Of a stretch of DNA of 64,000 bases, positions 53,977-63,532 are shown in pieces. This stretch comes from Ixodes scapularis (lineage: Eukaryota; Arthropoda; Arachnida; Ixodida; Ixodidae), in NCBI RefSeq assembly GCF_016920785.2, contig NW_024609839.1, positions 26,912,749-26,976,748 on the forward strand. Direction: 5' to 3'. Numbering within the stretch: the first letter of the stretch is position 1; every line of letters begins with the position of its first letter. A model generated the notes under the pieces. The model was not told the DNA's origin, made no database searches, and worked only from the letters and a program-made list of their open reading frames with translations. Made by a program: the position numbers and the translations under genes.

Positions 53977-54019
53977 CCAGTTTCATCCCGACGATACAAC
54001 GCCGGATCGTCTTCTTGGC
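53977..54019 (-). CDS. Possible further exon downstream of 54192
   Basis: On the minus strand a C/T-rich tract ends CCTCCCTCAG, followed by a segment with gene-like codons (QEDDPALYRRDETGYG). A weak donor GTACGG would close it at 53977; without it the frame runs to 53757 through hydrophobic sequence. Joining it to the upstream exon needs the weaker GTATAA donor at 54191 (phase 1). Suggestive only. Confidence 0.22.
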
Positions 54020-54191
54020 CTGAGGGAGGACGGGGGGGTCGGTTACGGAGTTTGCGGTTATGGGGACACGTCGGGAGGAAGGAGGAGGGGGGAGGGGGAT
54101 GGGTGGTGCATATTGCATAATGCGTAATGTACGACGATGTCGGCGACGGCGTCGGCGATCGGGCGCGGACAACCAAAGAGGCCGTTTATAC

Positions 54192-54361
54192 GCCCGGTGA
54201 TGGTGTCCCGTGTCTGCTGGCGAGAGAGCATCTGCCCCAACTGTCCCGGATCACGTGATCCGGGGGGATACATGTCGGTTCTGGTGGTGGCTTGCTGGCT
54301 GGCGTCGGTCGGGGCGTCCCGCCATGCGATCCTCGAAGGGCGTAGTCGCGGGAAATCGTCC
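54192..54361 (-). CDS. Candidate coding exon, phase-matched to 55093-55158
   Basis: The minus-strand frame reads DDFPRLRPSRIAWRDAPTDA, SQQATTRTDMYPPGSRDP and GQLGQMLSRQQTRDTITGR. It uses mostly C/G-ending codons and many GNN codons, unlike the AT-rich flanks. The likely acceptor is GAGATAG at 54362-54368, or in-frame CTTCGAG giving a start at 54331. Either start completes an AG|G codon with the 66-bp exon upstream. The 3' end is uncertain: GTATAA at 54191 or GTACAT at 54132 (which would extend it through NGLFGCPRPIADAVADIV). No domain is recognised; the composition is that of a disordered protein region. The opposite strand is also open but less gene-like. Confidence 0.4.
54249..54264. repeat. 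16-bp palindrome with E-box centre
   Basis: CGGATCACGTGATCCG. It lies within the candidate exon and is probably coincidental to it. Confidence 0.7.
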
Positions 54362-55092
54362 CTATCTCATATATATATAGTTTTATTTTCTATCTCGTAT
54401 AACTGTTCATTCAGCGCGTGTATTCGTCTTCGTGTGTGCGTGCCGCGTTTTGATGCTTGGCTCATACAGCTGCATAAAACCGCTGTCTCTCGTACGGGTT
54501 TCTTTTAATTAAATCCACCGCACGGCTTGGCTTGGCTCGTTATACCTGTTTTTAGTAAGGCGCTTTTGCGCCACGACCAAGCCAACGTCGCGGATGAACG
54601 CCTCGTTGCAAAGCGACGCGAGATATACGTTTTGATGTCAGTTGATGGCTCTTTGCTTTCTCTTTGCAAGTCACAAGATGAAATAAAACTACCGTACTTT
54701 TGTTTTTAAGCTACCCCGAATGTCTACTACACAGTAACTGACAAGGTAAGAACGGCGAAACGGCGGACAATGTAAGAGCGGCATCAGTTGTGCCACTTCC
54801 AGCACGAGCTTCCTACCTTCGACAATGCTTCGAGTACATTGCTGCTGGTGTACTTACTACTCTATTAGTTTACTACTCTACTTTGGGAGCAACCGTTATC
54901 TCTCTTCTGCACCAAATGAGACCCCGCGCGTGATTTCACAGGCCAGTGACTCAGCATGTCTCGCCAGGGTGAATAGGTACTGGGAAAGTGGGTGCGCACT
55001 CCCGTGCAAGCAGTTCAAAATAAAGAGCGCGTGACGTCACACTCTGTGAACAGTCGGGAATCAATGAGAAACGAGGGAAGCGTCGGACTCAC

Positions 55093-55158
55093 CTGGCGTT
55101 GGCAGGACTAGAGCCGGAACCCATGAGGGACGCCGCGTTCCACAGGCGGCTGGCAGAT
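55093..55158 (-). CDS. 66-bp cassette-like exon, phase 2-2
   Basis: Minus strand: CTTTATGCTCTTGCAG precedes the exon and GCCAG|GTGAGT closes it, both close to consensus. The 66-bp length and matching phases (2 in, 2 out) mean it could be skipped without changing frame. In that frame it reads SASRLWNAASLMGSGSSPAN plus A; one other frame is also open, one has a stop. It joins in phase with the segment beginning at 54361. The protein family is not recognised. Among all exon candidates in the window this has the best paired splice sites. Confidence 0.5.
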
Positions 55159-55336
55159 CTGCAAGAGCATAAAGGATGGCGTCACTACAGCTTTCACCAA
55201 AGTTAACACCGCCTATACTGTACGTTTCAAACTAAAGGCTGGTTCGCACGCAGCACCGTTACGCGCGAGTCACCTCAACATCCGTGTCTCCAATGTCGTG
55301 TGCCGGGCTTTGTCCTCGAACCGGTAGCCACACGCT

Positions 55337-55440
55337 CAGTAGGGACCTTTAGCAAACCGTTACCGGGTTCCGCGTATACCGCACTACCGGAGCCTTTGAA
55401 GCGTGCCTTGAAGCGCGCGCCCCGTGGTCACGGTCTCGGG
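55337..55440. mobile_element. Half copy of CAGTGGGAACTTTTAGCG TIR element
   Basis: CAGTAGGGACCTTTAGCAAA, CCGTTACCGGGTTCCGCGTA, CCTTTGAAGCGTGC and GCGCGCGCCCCGTGGTCACG match the left arm of 33881-34062. The complementary right arm is absent. Confidence 0.75.
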
Positions 55441-57489
55441 ACTCGGATGACGACAACTCTACATTGGGGTTCGCTGCCGAGCGTCCTTGAACGCAATAAC
55501 TGAAAAGGACTGAACAGTCGAACGCTCTCGCAGTACTTGCCTACAGTCTGTTTCTGCGCTCGGTCTCACTGTGATGACACCGAAACTAACTCTGCCCAAG
55601 CTTGGATTGTACCGTGCGAAGCCCCTCGATACTTCATTTTACCTGTAACGACAACCGATTCTCATGGCAAACACATTATGTTAGCACAAAAAAGGCGTCA
55701 TTCAGTTCAGTCTCCCATTGCGCGCCGCCCATTCACTTCCTAAAACATGCACCATATAGCAATTGGCGCTTCAAAGAATGTCGCTACTTGTAGGAGGCTC
55801 TTATCCAGGAACTTTAGTGTTATGGGCGAGCGCCCCCTATCCGAGACAAACATGCCTATAGATTTGTAGCTCCCACCTTCGATTTCATTTGTAGCTGCGA
55901 TCTTGAGCGACTAGGACTGCACTTCGTTTCAGCTTAGGTCCAGAGGCAGCAGGCGCTACGAGCTGATTCGATCATTCAACCAGCTTCATAAGAGTTAGTT
56001 ACTGGGCCTTTCCTGTTTATGATTGGTTCAGGGATGAAAGAACGCGCACAAAAACAGGATGAATACCATTACGGTGTGCTTTTAACGCTGCCTGATATGT
56101 CCCATCAGCTTCTACGTCGGGTGCTTATGAGCTTAGGGCGAAACGAAGTATGGAATGATAACCAGGCAAGTAGCCGGGGGGGGGGGGGGGGGGGGGCGCT
56201 TATGGGGCCCGGGTCCCTCCCCCCGAAATCTCCGTTTTGCTGGGACCTCCCCCCTCCTCCTCATACAGCATTTTGTTATGGGCGCCCCCCCCTCCCCCGG
56301 CTACGCGCCTGGTTATCATTCCATATCGCCCCCCCCCCCCCCCCCCCCCCCGAAACAAAATCCTGGCTACGTGCCTGATGATAACTCAAGCTTTAGAACG
56401 AGTATGACTGTGCGGAAATCAAAGAACCCCTATACGTTTGTAAAACATTATCTTTCGAGTGGTTCAAAGGCTGTGCCTAATTGAAGACGGTGCGCAGCGT
56501 ACACAAACTTTGCGTGGAATCTATCTCCAGGAGACAAAATTTACGTGATTCGTCAATGAGTGAGCGGCCTGTGGCCAATCCGGTGTCTTTTCGAACTTCC
56601 GGATTTTCTTTTTGCTGGGCATGCTTTTGAGCAAAGTAGGATCGGAGAATTATCAAACTTGTGCCATGCTCGCACATCCATCTCATCACCGTCATCTACT
56701 ATCCCCAAAGCCAAAATGTCTAACGGACCGGAAGTTGGCAAAAGCCGCTCGCCTATTAAAAGCGTTATTGACTGCGTAAGTGTAACGTCACGGGTCCAAA
56801 CAAACCGTTGCTACGGTGGCTGTTATGGACAAATACATGTGGCTAGGTTTCGCTACTAAAACCTGACCGTTCAAAGACCATGAGTAGAATTTAAACTTTA
56901 AAATATGACATATATAGAAAGCTCGAATGTCATATATGTTTCGACAGAAGTGTGCCGGTAATCGCTTGTTTCTCAAATATTTACGACTGCAACTTCCTGC
57001 CCTCAAGGTGCCTGCAGCAGACGATGAATGCAAGAAGTATGCCATCTGCAACACGCCGGCGGCGAAGCCGGCGCCGTCGTTTGAATCGTGTGAATCAAGA
57101 CAATATTTTGATATTGAATTCGATGGAAATATAATGAGTTTCAGACACCTAAAAGTATTCGTAGTGGGGTGCGATGCAAAATATGGTTTATCGAAAGTCC
57201 GGGCGTCGATCGAGGTGATCGTCTGCTAAAATATTCCATTGCACTCGTGAGAAAAGCACTTCAGACGATCGGTTGAGATCTCAAATTTTGTTTGCGGAGT
57301 CGCGCTAGGGGAGGTTGCTTCGTACTTGGTCATTACCATCGCGTGAAGAAAGATTTCCGCAAGACCCCAAAGCGCGAAAGAACTGCATAGAAAACATAAG
57401 GTGAGTACATGTAGCACTGGCGGGCAGTTGCATTGATATAAAAAAGGGCAAAACCAACCGAGAGCACGTAAAACCCACATTATGTTCGG
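55441..57489. other. Non-coding stretch with a G/C-tract fold-back
   Basis: It contains the fold-back at 56149 and a GGCGGCGAAGCCGGCGCC hairpin near 57058-57076. A repeat word (GGTCCAAACAAACCGTTGCT) near 56797 recurs inverted at about 59130-59150. No gene is supported. Confidence 0.4.
56149..56385. repeat. Fold-back flanked by long G and C tracts
   Basis: TATGGAATGATAACCAGGC.. (56149-56177) is complemented by 56297-56325 with two mismatches. The left arm runs into G21 (56176-56196). The right arm is preceded by C-rich DNA and followed by C23 (56329-56351). A third, direct partial copy (GGCTACGTGCCTGATGATAA) follows at 56365. Confidence 0.85.
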
Positions 57490-57800
57490 TAAAAACGTCT
57501 TAAAATACGGCGCTATGTGCGCGGTCAAAAGCGTCGCTGCGGTCAGCTTTCCACGATTGGCCAAATCATGGGCATATGAGCACTGTCAGATTGTCAACTT
57601 TGACGGTGTTAGTTTCGGATTGCGATGGCTCCTAGCTTCTACTGCGCTTTTTGAACACACCATCGAACTCGTCGTCGCACCCGATAGTAAGTAGCCAGAA
57701 TAACAACTGGTAACGTCACGGCGAGGTAAATTTTAGTCGCAACGTCACGGAGGAAAACCATAAGAGGGCGCCACCGAAACATCTCGGCGCTAATAGGGAT
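57490..57800 (+). repeat. Dispersed repeat X, copy 2 (uninterrupted)
   Basis: GCGTCGCTGCGGTCAGCTTT, CACGATTGGCCAAATCATGG, GTCAACTTTGACGGTGTT, CACACCATCGAACTCG and ACCATAAGAGGGCGCCACCG are collinear with 25250-25710 minus its MITE. Confidence 0.75.
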
Positions 57801-57805
57801 TTTAT

Positions 57806-58142
57806 ATAATTAAAAGCGCCGAAAAAGACAAGGACAAAGAAGTGGAACGACACAAGGCGCACTCGCAACTGTTGTTTATTTCGAAAAGTACATGCATTTA
57901 CAGGCCCCAGAACCCTGTCAGTCATCAGCGTGTCCCTCGCAACGCTTCTTTCAAATAATCAAACTCACTCACTCAAAGAGTGAGTTTAATTATTTAAAAG
58001 AAGCGTTGCGAAAGACACGCTGATGACTGACAGGGTTCTGGGGCCTATAAATGCATGTACTTTTCGAAATAAACAACAGTTGCGAGTGCGCCTTGTGTCG
58101 TTCCACTTCTTTGTCCTTGTCTTTTTCGGCGCTTTTAATTAT
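57806..58142. repeat. Large fold-back, about 165-bp arms
   Basis: ATAATTAAAAGCGCCGAAAA.. at the left pairs with ..TTTTCGGCGCTTTTAATTAT at the right. Pairing continues nearly perfectly through GACAAGGACAAAGAAGTGG, CACAAGGCGCACTCGCAACTG, GGCCCCAGAACCCTGTCAGT and CAACGCTTCTTT to a centre at about 57979. Only a few mismatches are visible. A family-A MITE lies 43 bp to the right and repeat X directly to the left. Confidence 0.95.
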
Positions 58143-58185
58143 TGAAAGAACCATGAACCAACTGGCTCAACTTTCCACTTTGCTA

Positions 58186-58384
58186 ATAGGGAGTATTCAC
58201 TGGCGGCCATAGCTGTGTGCGCGAATGCTGAGCGCGCGCTGATGGCGAGCTTCCACAGTTGTTTCGCCACGTGCATTCCGCACCATCAAAAGTGCCGGTC
58301 TTAGCAGCCTATTGAGTGAACTCGTTCTGAGCATGCGCTCTAAACAGCACCCACAAATATGGAGTCCAGTGAATACTCCCTATA
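58186..58384. mobile_element. TA-flanked MITE, family A, copy 3
   Basis: The ends ATAGGGAGTATTCACTGGCG and CCAGTGAATACTCCCTATAT and the interior (GCGCGAATGCTGAGCGCGCG, CCGCACCATCAAAAGTGCCG, GAGCATGCGCTCTAAACAGC) match 8056 and 25471. Confidence 0.85.
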
Positions 58385-58664
58385 TTAATATATTATTACT
58401 ATAATATTGATAAAGTAGTTGCATGCAAGTTGTAGTGAGAGTGAAATCCAGCTCAAACTTCCAGTAGTCTTACACGGCTATGGTAAAACAGCGTTGAGAA
58501 GTATGCCTGTGTCCATGCGTTATCCGGTTATTTTGTTTATGCTCATATGTTCATCACGTTTAATGATATTTTTCATTGTGCTCTTCATGTGTTCTCCTGT
58601 TCGGACTAGATTTTAATTTAGTATTTAGTACAAGCCTCAATAATAATAATATTAAACGACTTAC

Positions 58665-58742
58665 TTCGACGGCGTACGATTTGTTTCTCATGCTGGCCTG
58701 CACTACGCCGGTAAAGCACCTCAGGTCGTCGTCATAACTGAT
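58665..58742 (-). CDS. 78-bp candidate exon, phase 0-0
   Basis: The minus strand is open for 26 codons (ISYDDDLRCFTGVVQASMRN, KSYAVE) and ends GAA|GTAAGTCG, a near-perfect donor. The upstream boundary is CATGCAG, with a poor pyrimidine tract; alternatively the ATG in it (58746-58748) starts translation. The alternation of charged and hydrophobic residues would suit a small beta-barrel such as a Tudor-like fold, but this is speculation. It lies on the same strand as the 55.1-kb exon, but the phases do not join directly, so at least one more exon or a separate gene is implied. Confidence 0.42.
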
Positions 58743-60714
58743 CTGCATGACGTGGTTTGATTTTACGGCATTTTCATTACTCTGAACTACGCTGGGTTCT
58801 TCACAGAAAAAGACCGCTTATTGCGGAGGCCTCTACGGCCATGCCGATGCACTTGTTTTTGTCGCTCGTTTACCGACGCAATTCAATGATGACGCCCGCT
58901 GCAACAGAGGCCAGCAAATCTATCGAGTCGTCTGCTGCCAAAACAAAACGGATTGTAATACTTCAGAAATGGCTTTCATCATTGCAATTCCCCACTGTGA
59001 CGGCAAGAACATCTTCATAATTAGATATCAAGAAGTTAGGTTGCTTACGAAAAAAAAATGCATTCAATTGTAAGCAAAAATCTAGCTTCATGTGGAGTCT
59101 CCACGCATAAGTCCATAGCAACGTCCCTAGCAACGGTTTGTTTGAACCCAGACGCCATGTTGTGACGTAGTCACTTACGGGGTCAATTGTATGGCACTTT
59201 GTCTTACGATCGTATTGGCACTAAAAACGTGATTTCCGCAGTTTAATGAAAAAATTCAAATAAAATAACAACCTTGGAAATATTTAAAACAAAATTTCGC
59301 GTCATTTTCTAGCTTTCATAGCGCAAAGGAAGCTTCCATGGCGCCGCTAACTCGCTCTGAGAGTGCCCCCCATTCGCAAAAAATGAAGAAGGATATTTGA
59401 GACACCTTCTGAGTTCCGGGAACATGAGTGCAGATAAAAAGCTACCTACAACGAGAGCCACATGAACAGAAATGGCTTCCCCCCTCCCCCCCAGACACAC
59501 ACATGCACACACGCACAGGCACGCGCACTCGCACACACACACACACCCACGCACACACAAGAGAAAAGACGCGAAAAAGCGACCCAGGAAGCCAACGAAG
59601 CTCGATCCACGAAACGTCTCACGAAGACACTCGGAAGGCAGATCGGACGGGAGCAGACGAGCGAATCAAAACGAATCGACTCCATCTTCGCCACGATCGA
59701 CTTCACCGCAACCCCGTCGGCCTCCGTGCGCGTTTTCAATCTACCCCACTCCCCCCTCCGTGTCCAGCTTGACGTATTGGCCAGCCTCTCGATGAACAGA
59801 AAACCATCGGCCCGTATTGCGTGGCGTTCGTCCGAATTCCACCTCTCGGACATCACGGCCCGTTCTTTTCCCGTTCTGTCTTCCAACCAGTCTCTCTCAC
59901 TCTCTTTTATTCTCCCCTACATTTGTTTTTGTCCCCTTTCCAACGCATTCTATTCTCTCTTTTCCGGGGCTTGTAGACCCCGGTTGACCTTTGGACGGAT
60001 AGCAGCGGATGCTACGAGCCATCGCTATCGATCCGTCTTAACGTGAAACGGGGTATAAATAGAAACAACGAATAATTTTTAACCAGACTTTTTTACAACA
60101 ATTTTTTTTGTCCTTTCTTTGATATCCTTTTTCTTTGACGCACTGTCTCTTTCCAACACATAAATTACGAGGCTGTAGTGTCGAGGTTGCAACGTCAGCT
60201 AAAGACGGCCGACCTGAGGCAGGCCACACCCTGCACGTATGGTGCTTCCCCGTTCGGCTAAGACTCGGCTTCAATCAATGAAAAGGCGAGTTTTAACCAA
60301 ACGCTGTCGCAGCACTCGCTATCGTACAAAAACGAAAGATGGACGTAGAAGATAAATCTGAGCTTTAGTATTGCGTATGCGAGCGAACACGAGGCCTGTG
60401 CGTTTGCGCTAGCGTTGCGTGTCGCGCATGCGCGGAGCCAAAACTGGTGTCTTGGATTGGCGCATGGCGACGAAGCGAAGGAGCAGCGCGGAGCACGCTA
60501 CGCTAGCCCAAACGCATATCGCCTGCGTTTGCTCCTATAGGCAACACTAACCGCCGAATTCATAAACCCCACTTCCATTGAGGCGCCCCTCCACTTCCTC
60601 GCGGAAGGCGCGAGGGCCGGCGCTGGGCCAATCGCGACGACGGATGAGCAGCCTAGGCCGCCTATCCGCCTATCCAACACAGAGCCAGGTTTTCTGTGTT
60701 GTCCTTATGCAGAT
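58743..60714. other. Non-coding stretch
   Basis: It has a CA/CACG microsatellite at about 59496-59562. A long plus-strand frame (59462-60046) runs through it but is translated repeat plus S/L/P-rich DNA. CpG-rich DNA at 60390-60660 has CCAAT boxes near 60453 and 60626. No gene is supported. Confidence 0.45.
59496..59562. repeat. (CA)n-type microsatellite
   Basis: ACACACAC with GCACGC interruptions. Confidence 0.95.
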
Positions 60715-60910
60715 CGCAAGTACGTCTGCTTCCTTTGCAGGGGATCTGGTGACGTAAGAATGCCGCGCTCTGTTTGGCTCTGACTGAAGGGTAGTGGGTA
60801 GACCTCGAAGCAAGCTACCTTGAGGTCTACCCACTATCCTTCAATCAGGGCCGATCACAGCTCGGCGTTCTGACGTCAACACAACCCCTGCGAAAAAAGC
60901 AGACGAACTT
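60715..60910. mobile_element. Fold-back MITE, GTGGGTAGA-core family, short form
   Basis: TACGTCTGCTTCCTTTGCAG..GTGACGTAAGAATGCCGCG..GTAGTGGGTAGACCTC and its right-hand complement (GAGGTCTACCCACTATCC..CGGCGTTCTGACGTCA..AAAAAGCAGACG) meet around AAGCAAGC at about 60808-60815. It is about 195 bp and almost fully self-complementary. Confidence 0.85.
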
Positions 60911-61467
60911 TCACTCCATATAGTCTCGGACAGCTCAAGAAACGGCAGGGCGTTTCATAAATAAACAATCCGTGCACCGCGTTGGCCTTCTTTCGGTGAC
61001 GTAGAAAATCAAACCTTCTTAGCCTTGGCCTGTAGGAAGTGTTACGCTTTCTCTTCCTCAGTTCCCTCATTTCTTTCTTCACTCTATGTGCTCTACCCTT
61101 GCCCCTCTCATCCTTTCCACAATGGCGCCTCTCTTTAACGTCGCTCTCCCGCTCTTTCCCTTGCCCGTTTCCGATCTCTTCTGGACGCAATCATATTCCC
61201 ATTTGTCTCGCGGGTTCGGAGCTCGGCGTTAGAGTCGCGAGCCTCGACGGATCGAGTCCCGGATCCGCAGCGATCCGTGCTTGACATGCGGAACCCCCCT
61301 TCGGGTTCCGAACCGTCGGAGCTGGGTCGTGTCCCTCCAAGATCGCGTCTCTTTCGCGTCCGTCAGTTCCGAGATGGACAGCCACGGAGGGGAATACGAT
61401 TCTAGTCGACCCATCCTCGACTTGGCTCGGTCCCTCTTGAACACATTTGTGGGATCGTTTTCTTGTT
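60911..61467. other. Non-coding stretch
   Basis: CpG-rich from 61190 to 61430 with a minus-strand frame of 132 codons. Neither start nor family is convincing. Confidence 0.4.
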
Positions 61468-61783
61468 ATGCGCCGAGAAAGTGAGGGAGAGAAGGAGAAT
61501 GGAGTGCTTAGGGACGTCAGAACGCCGAGCTCATGGTTCGAATGATTAGTGGGTAGACGTAAAGTTAGCAGCTTTTGACTCCGCTGCACTCCCTGAAGGC
61601 TTTAAAACGCGGAACGCGGGCGTCCGGAGTTGCTCTCGGATTCTAACGCGTTCGACGTGTGAAGTGGAGTCAAGAGCAGCATTATCTTTAGGCCTACCCA
61701 CTAATCGCTCGAATTTGAGCTTGGCGTCCGGACGCCCCCGCGCACTTTCTTCTCCTTCTCTCTCTCTCAGTTTCTCGGCGCAT
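61468..61783. mobile_element. Long-TIR MITE, GTGGGTAGA-core family, long form copy 2
   Basis: ATGCGCCGAGAAAGTGAGGG..GACGTCAGAACGCCGAGCTC..ATTAGTGGGTAGACGTAAAG and the complement ending CTCAGTTTCTCGGCGCAT form TIRs of about 120 bp. The loop (AACGCGGAACGCGGGCGTCC) matches 36765-36790. The outer TIR is different from the short form at 60715, but the inner 40 bp is shared. Confidence 0.88.
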
Positions 61784-62075
61784 GGATTATAAACATTGTT
61801 TTCCGTTTTGGGGTTTATTTAATCTCAGATTGGGTGGCTTTTAATGTCAATCTGCACTGGTGTGCAAAATGTCGGTGTTTATCGGGGCTTATATCGAAGA
61901 AAACTGGACATGGGTATAAGGGATTCTTCTACCTGGAAACATGCACCGGACCCTACGGGAAACCGTCCCGGTACCGATGAAATAATAAAACGCGACAAGG
62001 GCTGTAGTTTCAGGCTAAGAAGCAGTCTCGCGGACGGTTCAGTGCGGGCTGTGTTCAGGGCATGGTGCAAGGTAG
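61784..62075. other. Non-coding stretch
   Basis: No gene or independently supported repeat. The part after 61960 (GACAAGGGCTGTAG..CTCGCGGACGG) may be an upstream extension of repeat Y. Confidence 0.35.
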
Positions 62076-62401
62076 GTGAGGAAGGACATGCAGCGCGGCG
62101 AACACTGCGGCGCGATCGACCAGATAATGTCCTCATGGTACGCGCTCGAGTAGCCTCAGCCAACAGCGTTTCAGTCGCCCGTGCAGCGCAACTGAGTAAA
62201 AAACAAACAAACAAAATAAAAAGTGTTCGCTCGGGCGCGCGCTCTGCTGTCCCTCACAGCGTGTGCCCTGACCTCGATGCCTTGACGGACGCTGGCTTGA
62301 ACAGCGTAGCAAAGATCTCCGCTTCAACGCCCTCATAAAATTGTTACTGCCGCCGTTGAGGCACGAAACCATAGACCTTTCAAACAAAACAAAAAAAAAG
62401 T

Positions 62402-62420
62402 GGGGGGGGGGGGGGGGGGG
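62402..62420. repeat. (G)19 homopolymer
   Basis: Nineteen consecutive G at the start of the segment special to repeat Y copy 2. Confidence 0.95.
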
Positions 62421-62442
62421 CTTTTGACCGGTTCCATTTTCA

Positions 62443-62637
62443 GTGTTCGTACGTACAGCGCGTGATTTGTTGGCTTTCCTAAGCGACGAACATGTGCGTG
62501 CTGGAGGGAGGAGATCGCGCGCTGGGCTGATGACTTCTAAAGATTGGAATGGTGTTACTGACGAAGAAGTGTCTAAGAAATACGCGAAGTGGAAGTGCCA
62601 AGTTGCACATGACGTGACACATCCACAAACGACTTAA
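62443..62637 (+). pseudogene. Possible 5'-truncated retrocopy, unrecognised
   Basis: A 64-codon frame (RTARDLLAFLSDEHVRAGGR, SKDWNGVTDEEVSKKYAKWK, CQVAHDVTHPQTT) ends in TAA that is immediately followed by an A-run. The segment interrupts repeat Y. A coding end plus A-tail inside a repeat resembles a retroposed mRNA fragment, but there is no AATAAA and no target duplication is clear. The TDEEVSKKYAKWKCQ part looks like a helix of an unknown small domain. Confidence 0.28.
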
Positions 62638-62825
62638 AAAAAAATAATGTGCGTTTTCTCATAGAGAAGCATAGGAAACAGGACCCGCGATAGGCTGCAG
62701 TCAGCCGCATATCGAAGAGTCATTGGCGGCGCCGCTTGCAACCAAGGCGAGGAGAGGACCTTTTCTGGCAGCTGCGACTCGCGCGGTGTCCATGGCTATA
62801 TATTATATCTTACACCATGGTTCAG

Positions 62826-63060
62826 GGTAAGCGCAAAATAAAGCCGCAGACACAAAATAAAGCCAGAATTTTCTTATTCAAGAAAAGCTCTAACCTTTTT
62901 AACGAATTTTCATAAAACTGGCTTGGCGGTCAGTTTTCGGGGTTTATCGGTGTACACCGAATTTTCCGGATTCTATTTCGCACCCAGCGCATTGTCGGCG
63001 AACAGTGCCTAATAAGAGCGTAAAAAATGACCGTATCTCCACGTGGTGAATGATGATGAT
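62826..63060. other. Non-coding stretch
   Basis: AT-rich; a short direct echo CAAAATAAAGCC occurs at 62836 and 62855. Nothing else is seen. Confidence 0.4.
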
Positions 63061-63160
63061 TGGGGCGAAGCTCTGGTGGTGCTGATGATACTGATTTTAT
63101 TGTTCATAGGTAGTGCTGATGGTGCTGATTTTTTTTATTGCTCATAGGTAGTGTTGAGTT
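63061..63160. repeat. Tandem GTGCTGATG..TTCATAGGTAG units
   Basis: A unit of about 37-40 bp (GCTGATACTGATTTTATTGT..TCATAGGTAGT and GCTGATGGTGCTGATTTTTT..CTCATAGGTAGT) is repeated twice. Confidence 0.7.
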
Positions 63161-63223
63161 CCGGGTTGCGTTTCGACTTCATTATTACTGCTTTATGGTC
63201 GGTGAAATGCAGAGCCAGTGGTT

Positions 63224-63255
63224 CTTCTAGCGGATCAGCTTGGATCCGCTAGAAG
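63224..63255. repeat. Perfect 13-bp stem, 6-nt loop
   Basis: CTTCTAGCGGATC, loop AGCTTG, GATCCGCTAGAAG. Confidence 0.92.
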
Positions 63256-63321
63256 CCGTGGGAACGCATCTCCACCGCTTAGGTCAGCGGTCCATGTCAG
63301 AAAGAGAATGTGTGGTATGAA

Positions 63322-63476
63322 ACGTGGTTATATACGCATTTGAGCCGTTGACCGCAGCGCCCTCTCGTCTATAAACGTTGAGCCAATGCATGCAAAGTTT
63401 AACGCGATTATATACACATTTGACCGCAGCGCCCTCTCCTGTATAGACGTTGAGCGGCTACATGCAACGTTTCATC
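63322..63476. repeat. Tandem duplication, about 80-bp period
   Basis: TTATATACGCATTTGAGCCG..ACCGCAGCGCCCTCTC..GTTGAGC..CATGCAAAG and a second, slightly shorter unit from about 63405 (TTATATACACATTTGACCGC..). Confidence 0.8.
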
Positions 63477-63532
63477 CATGGCATCCCCAGCTCTTGAGTT
63501 ACTACCACATCTCAGAGCCCCCTACTCGTTCC

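Larger units (their letters stand above)
62076..62825. repeat. Composite dispersed repeat Y, copy 2 (with a different insert)
   Basis: Blocks match copy 1 (38423-39490) in order, but here the two main blocks are only about 70 bp apart. Between GCCGTTGAGGCACGAAACC (about 62360) and ACCCGCGATAGGCTGCAGTC (about 62690) there is an about 300-bp segment not found in copy 1. It begins with A-rich DNA and G19 and ends in an A-run. Confidence 0.75.

Noticed and set aside
56927..57229. 100-codon plus-strand frame with several Cys (ECKKYAICN)
   Set aside because: No signal peptide, no donor or acceptor, and the region contains a GGCGGCGAAGCCGGCGCC hairpin typical of repeats.
59462..60046. 194-codon plus-strand open frame
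   Set aside because: It begins in a CA microsatellite (Thr/His runs) and continues through S/P/L-rich pyrimidine tracts; no domain, no start context, overlapping frames are equally open.
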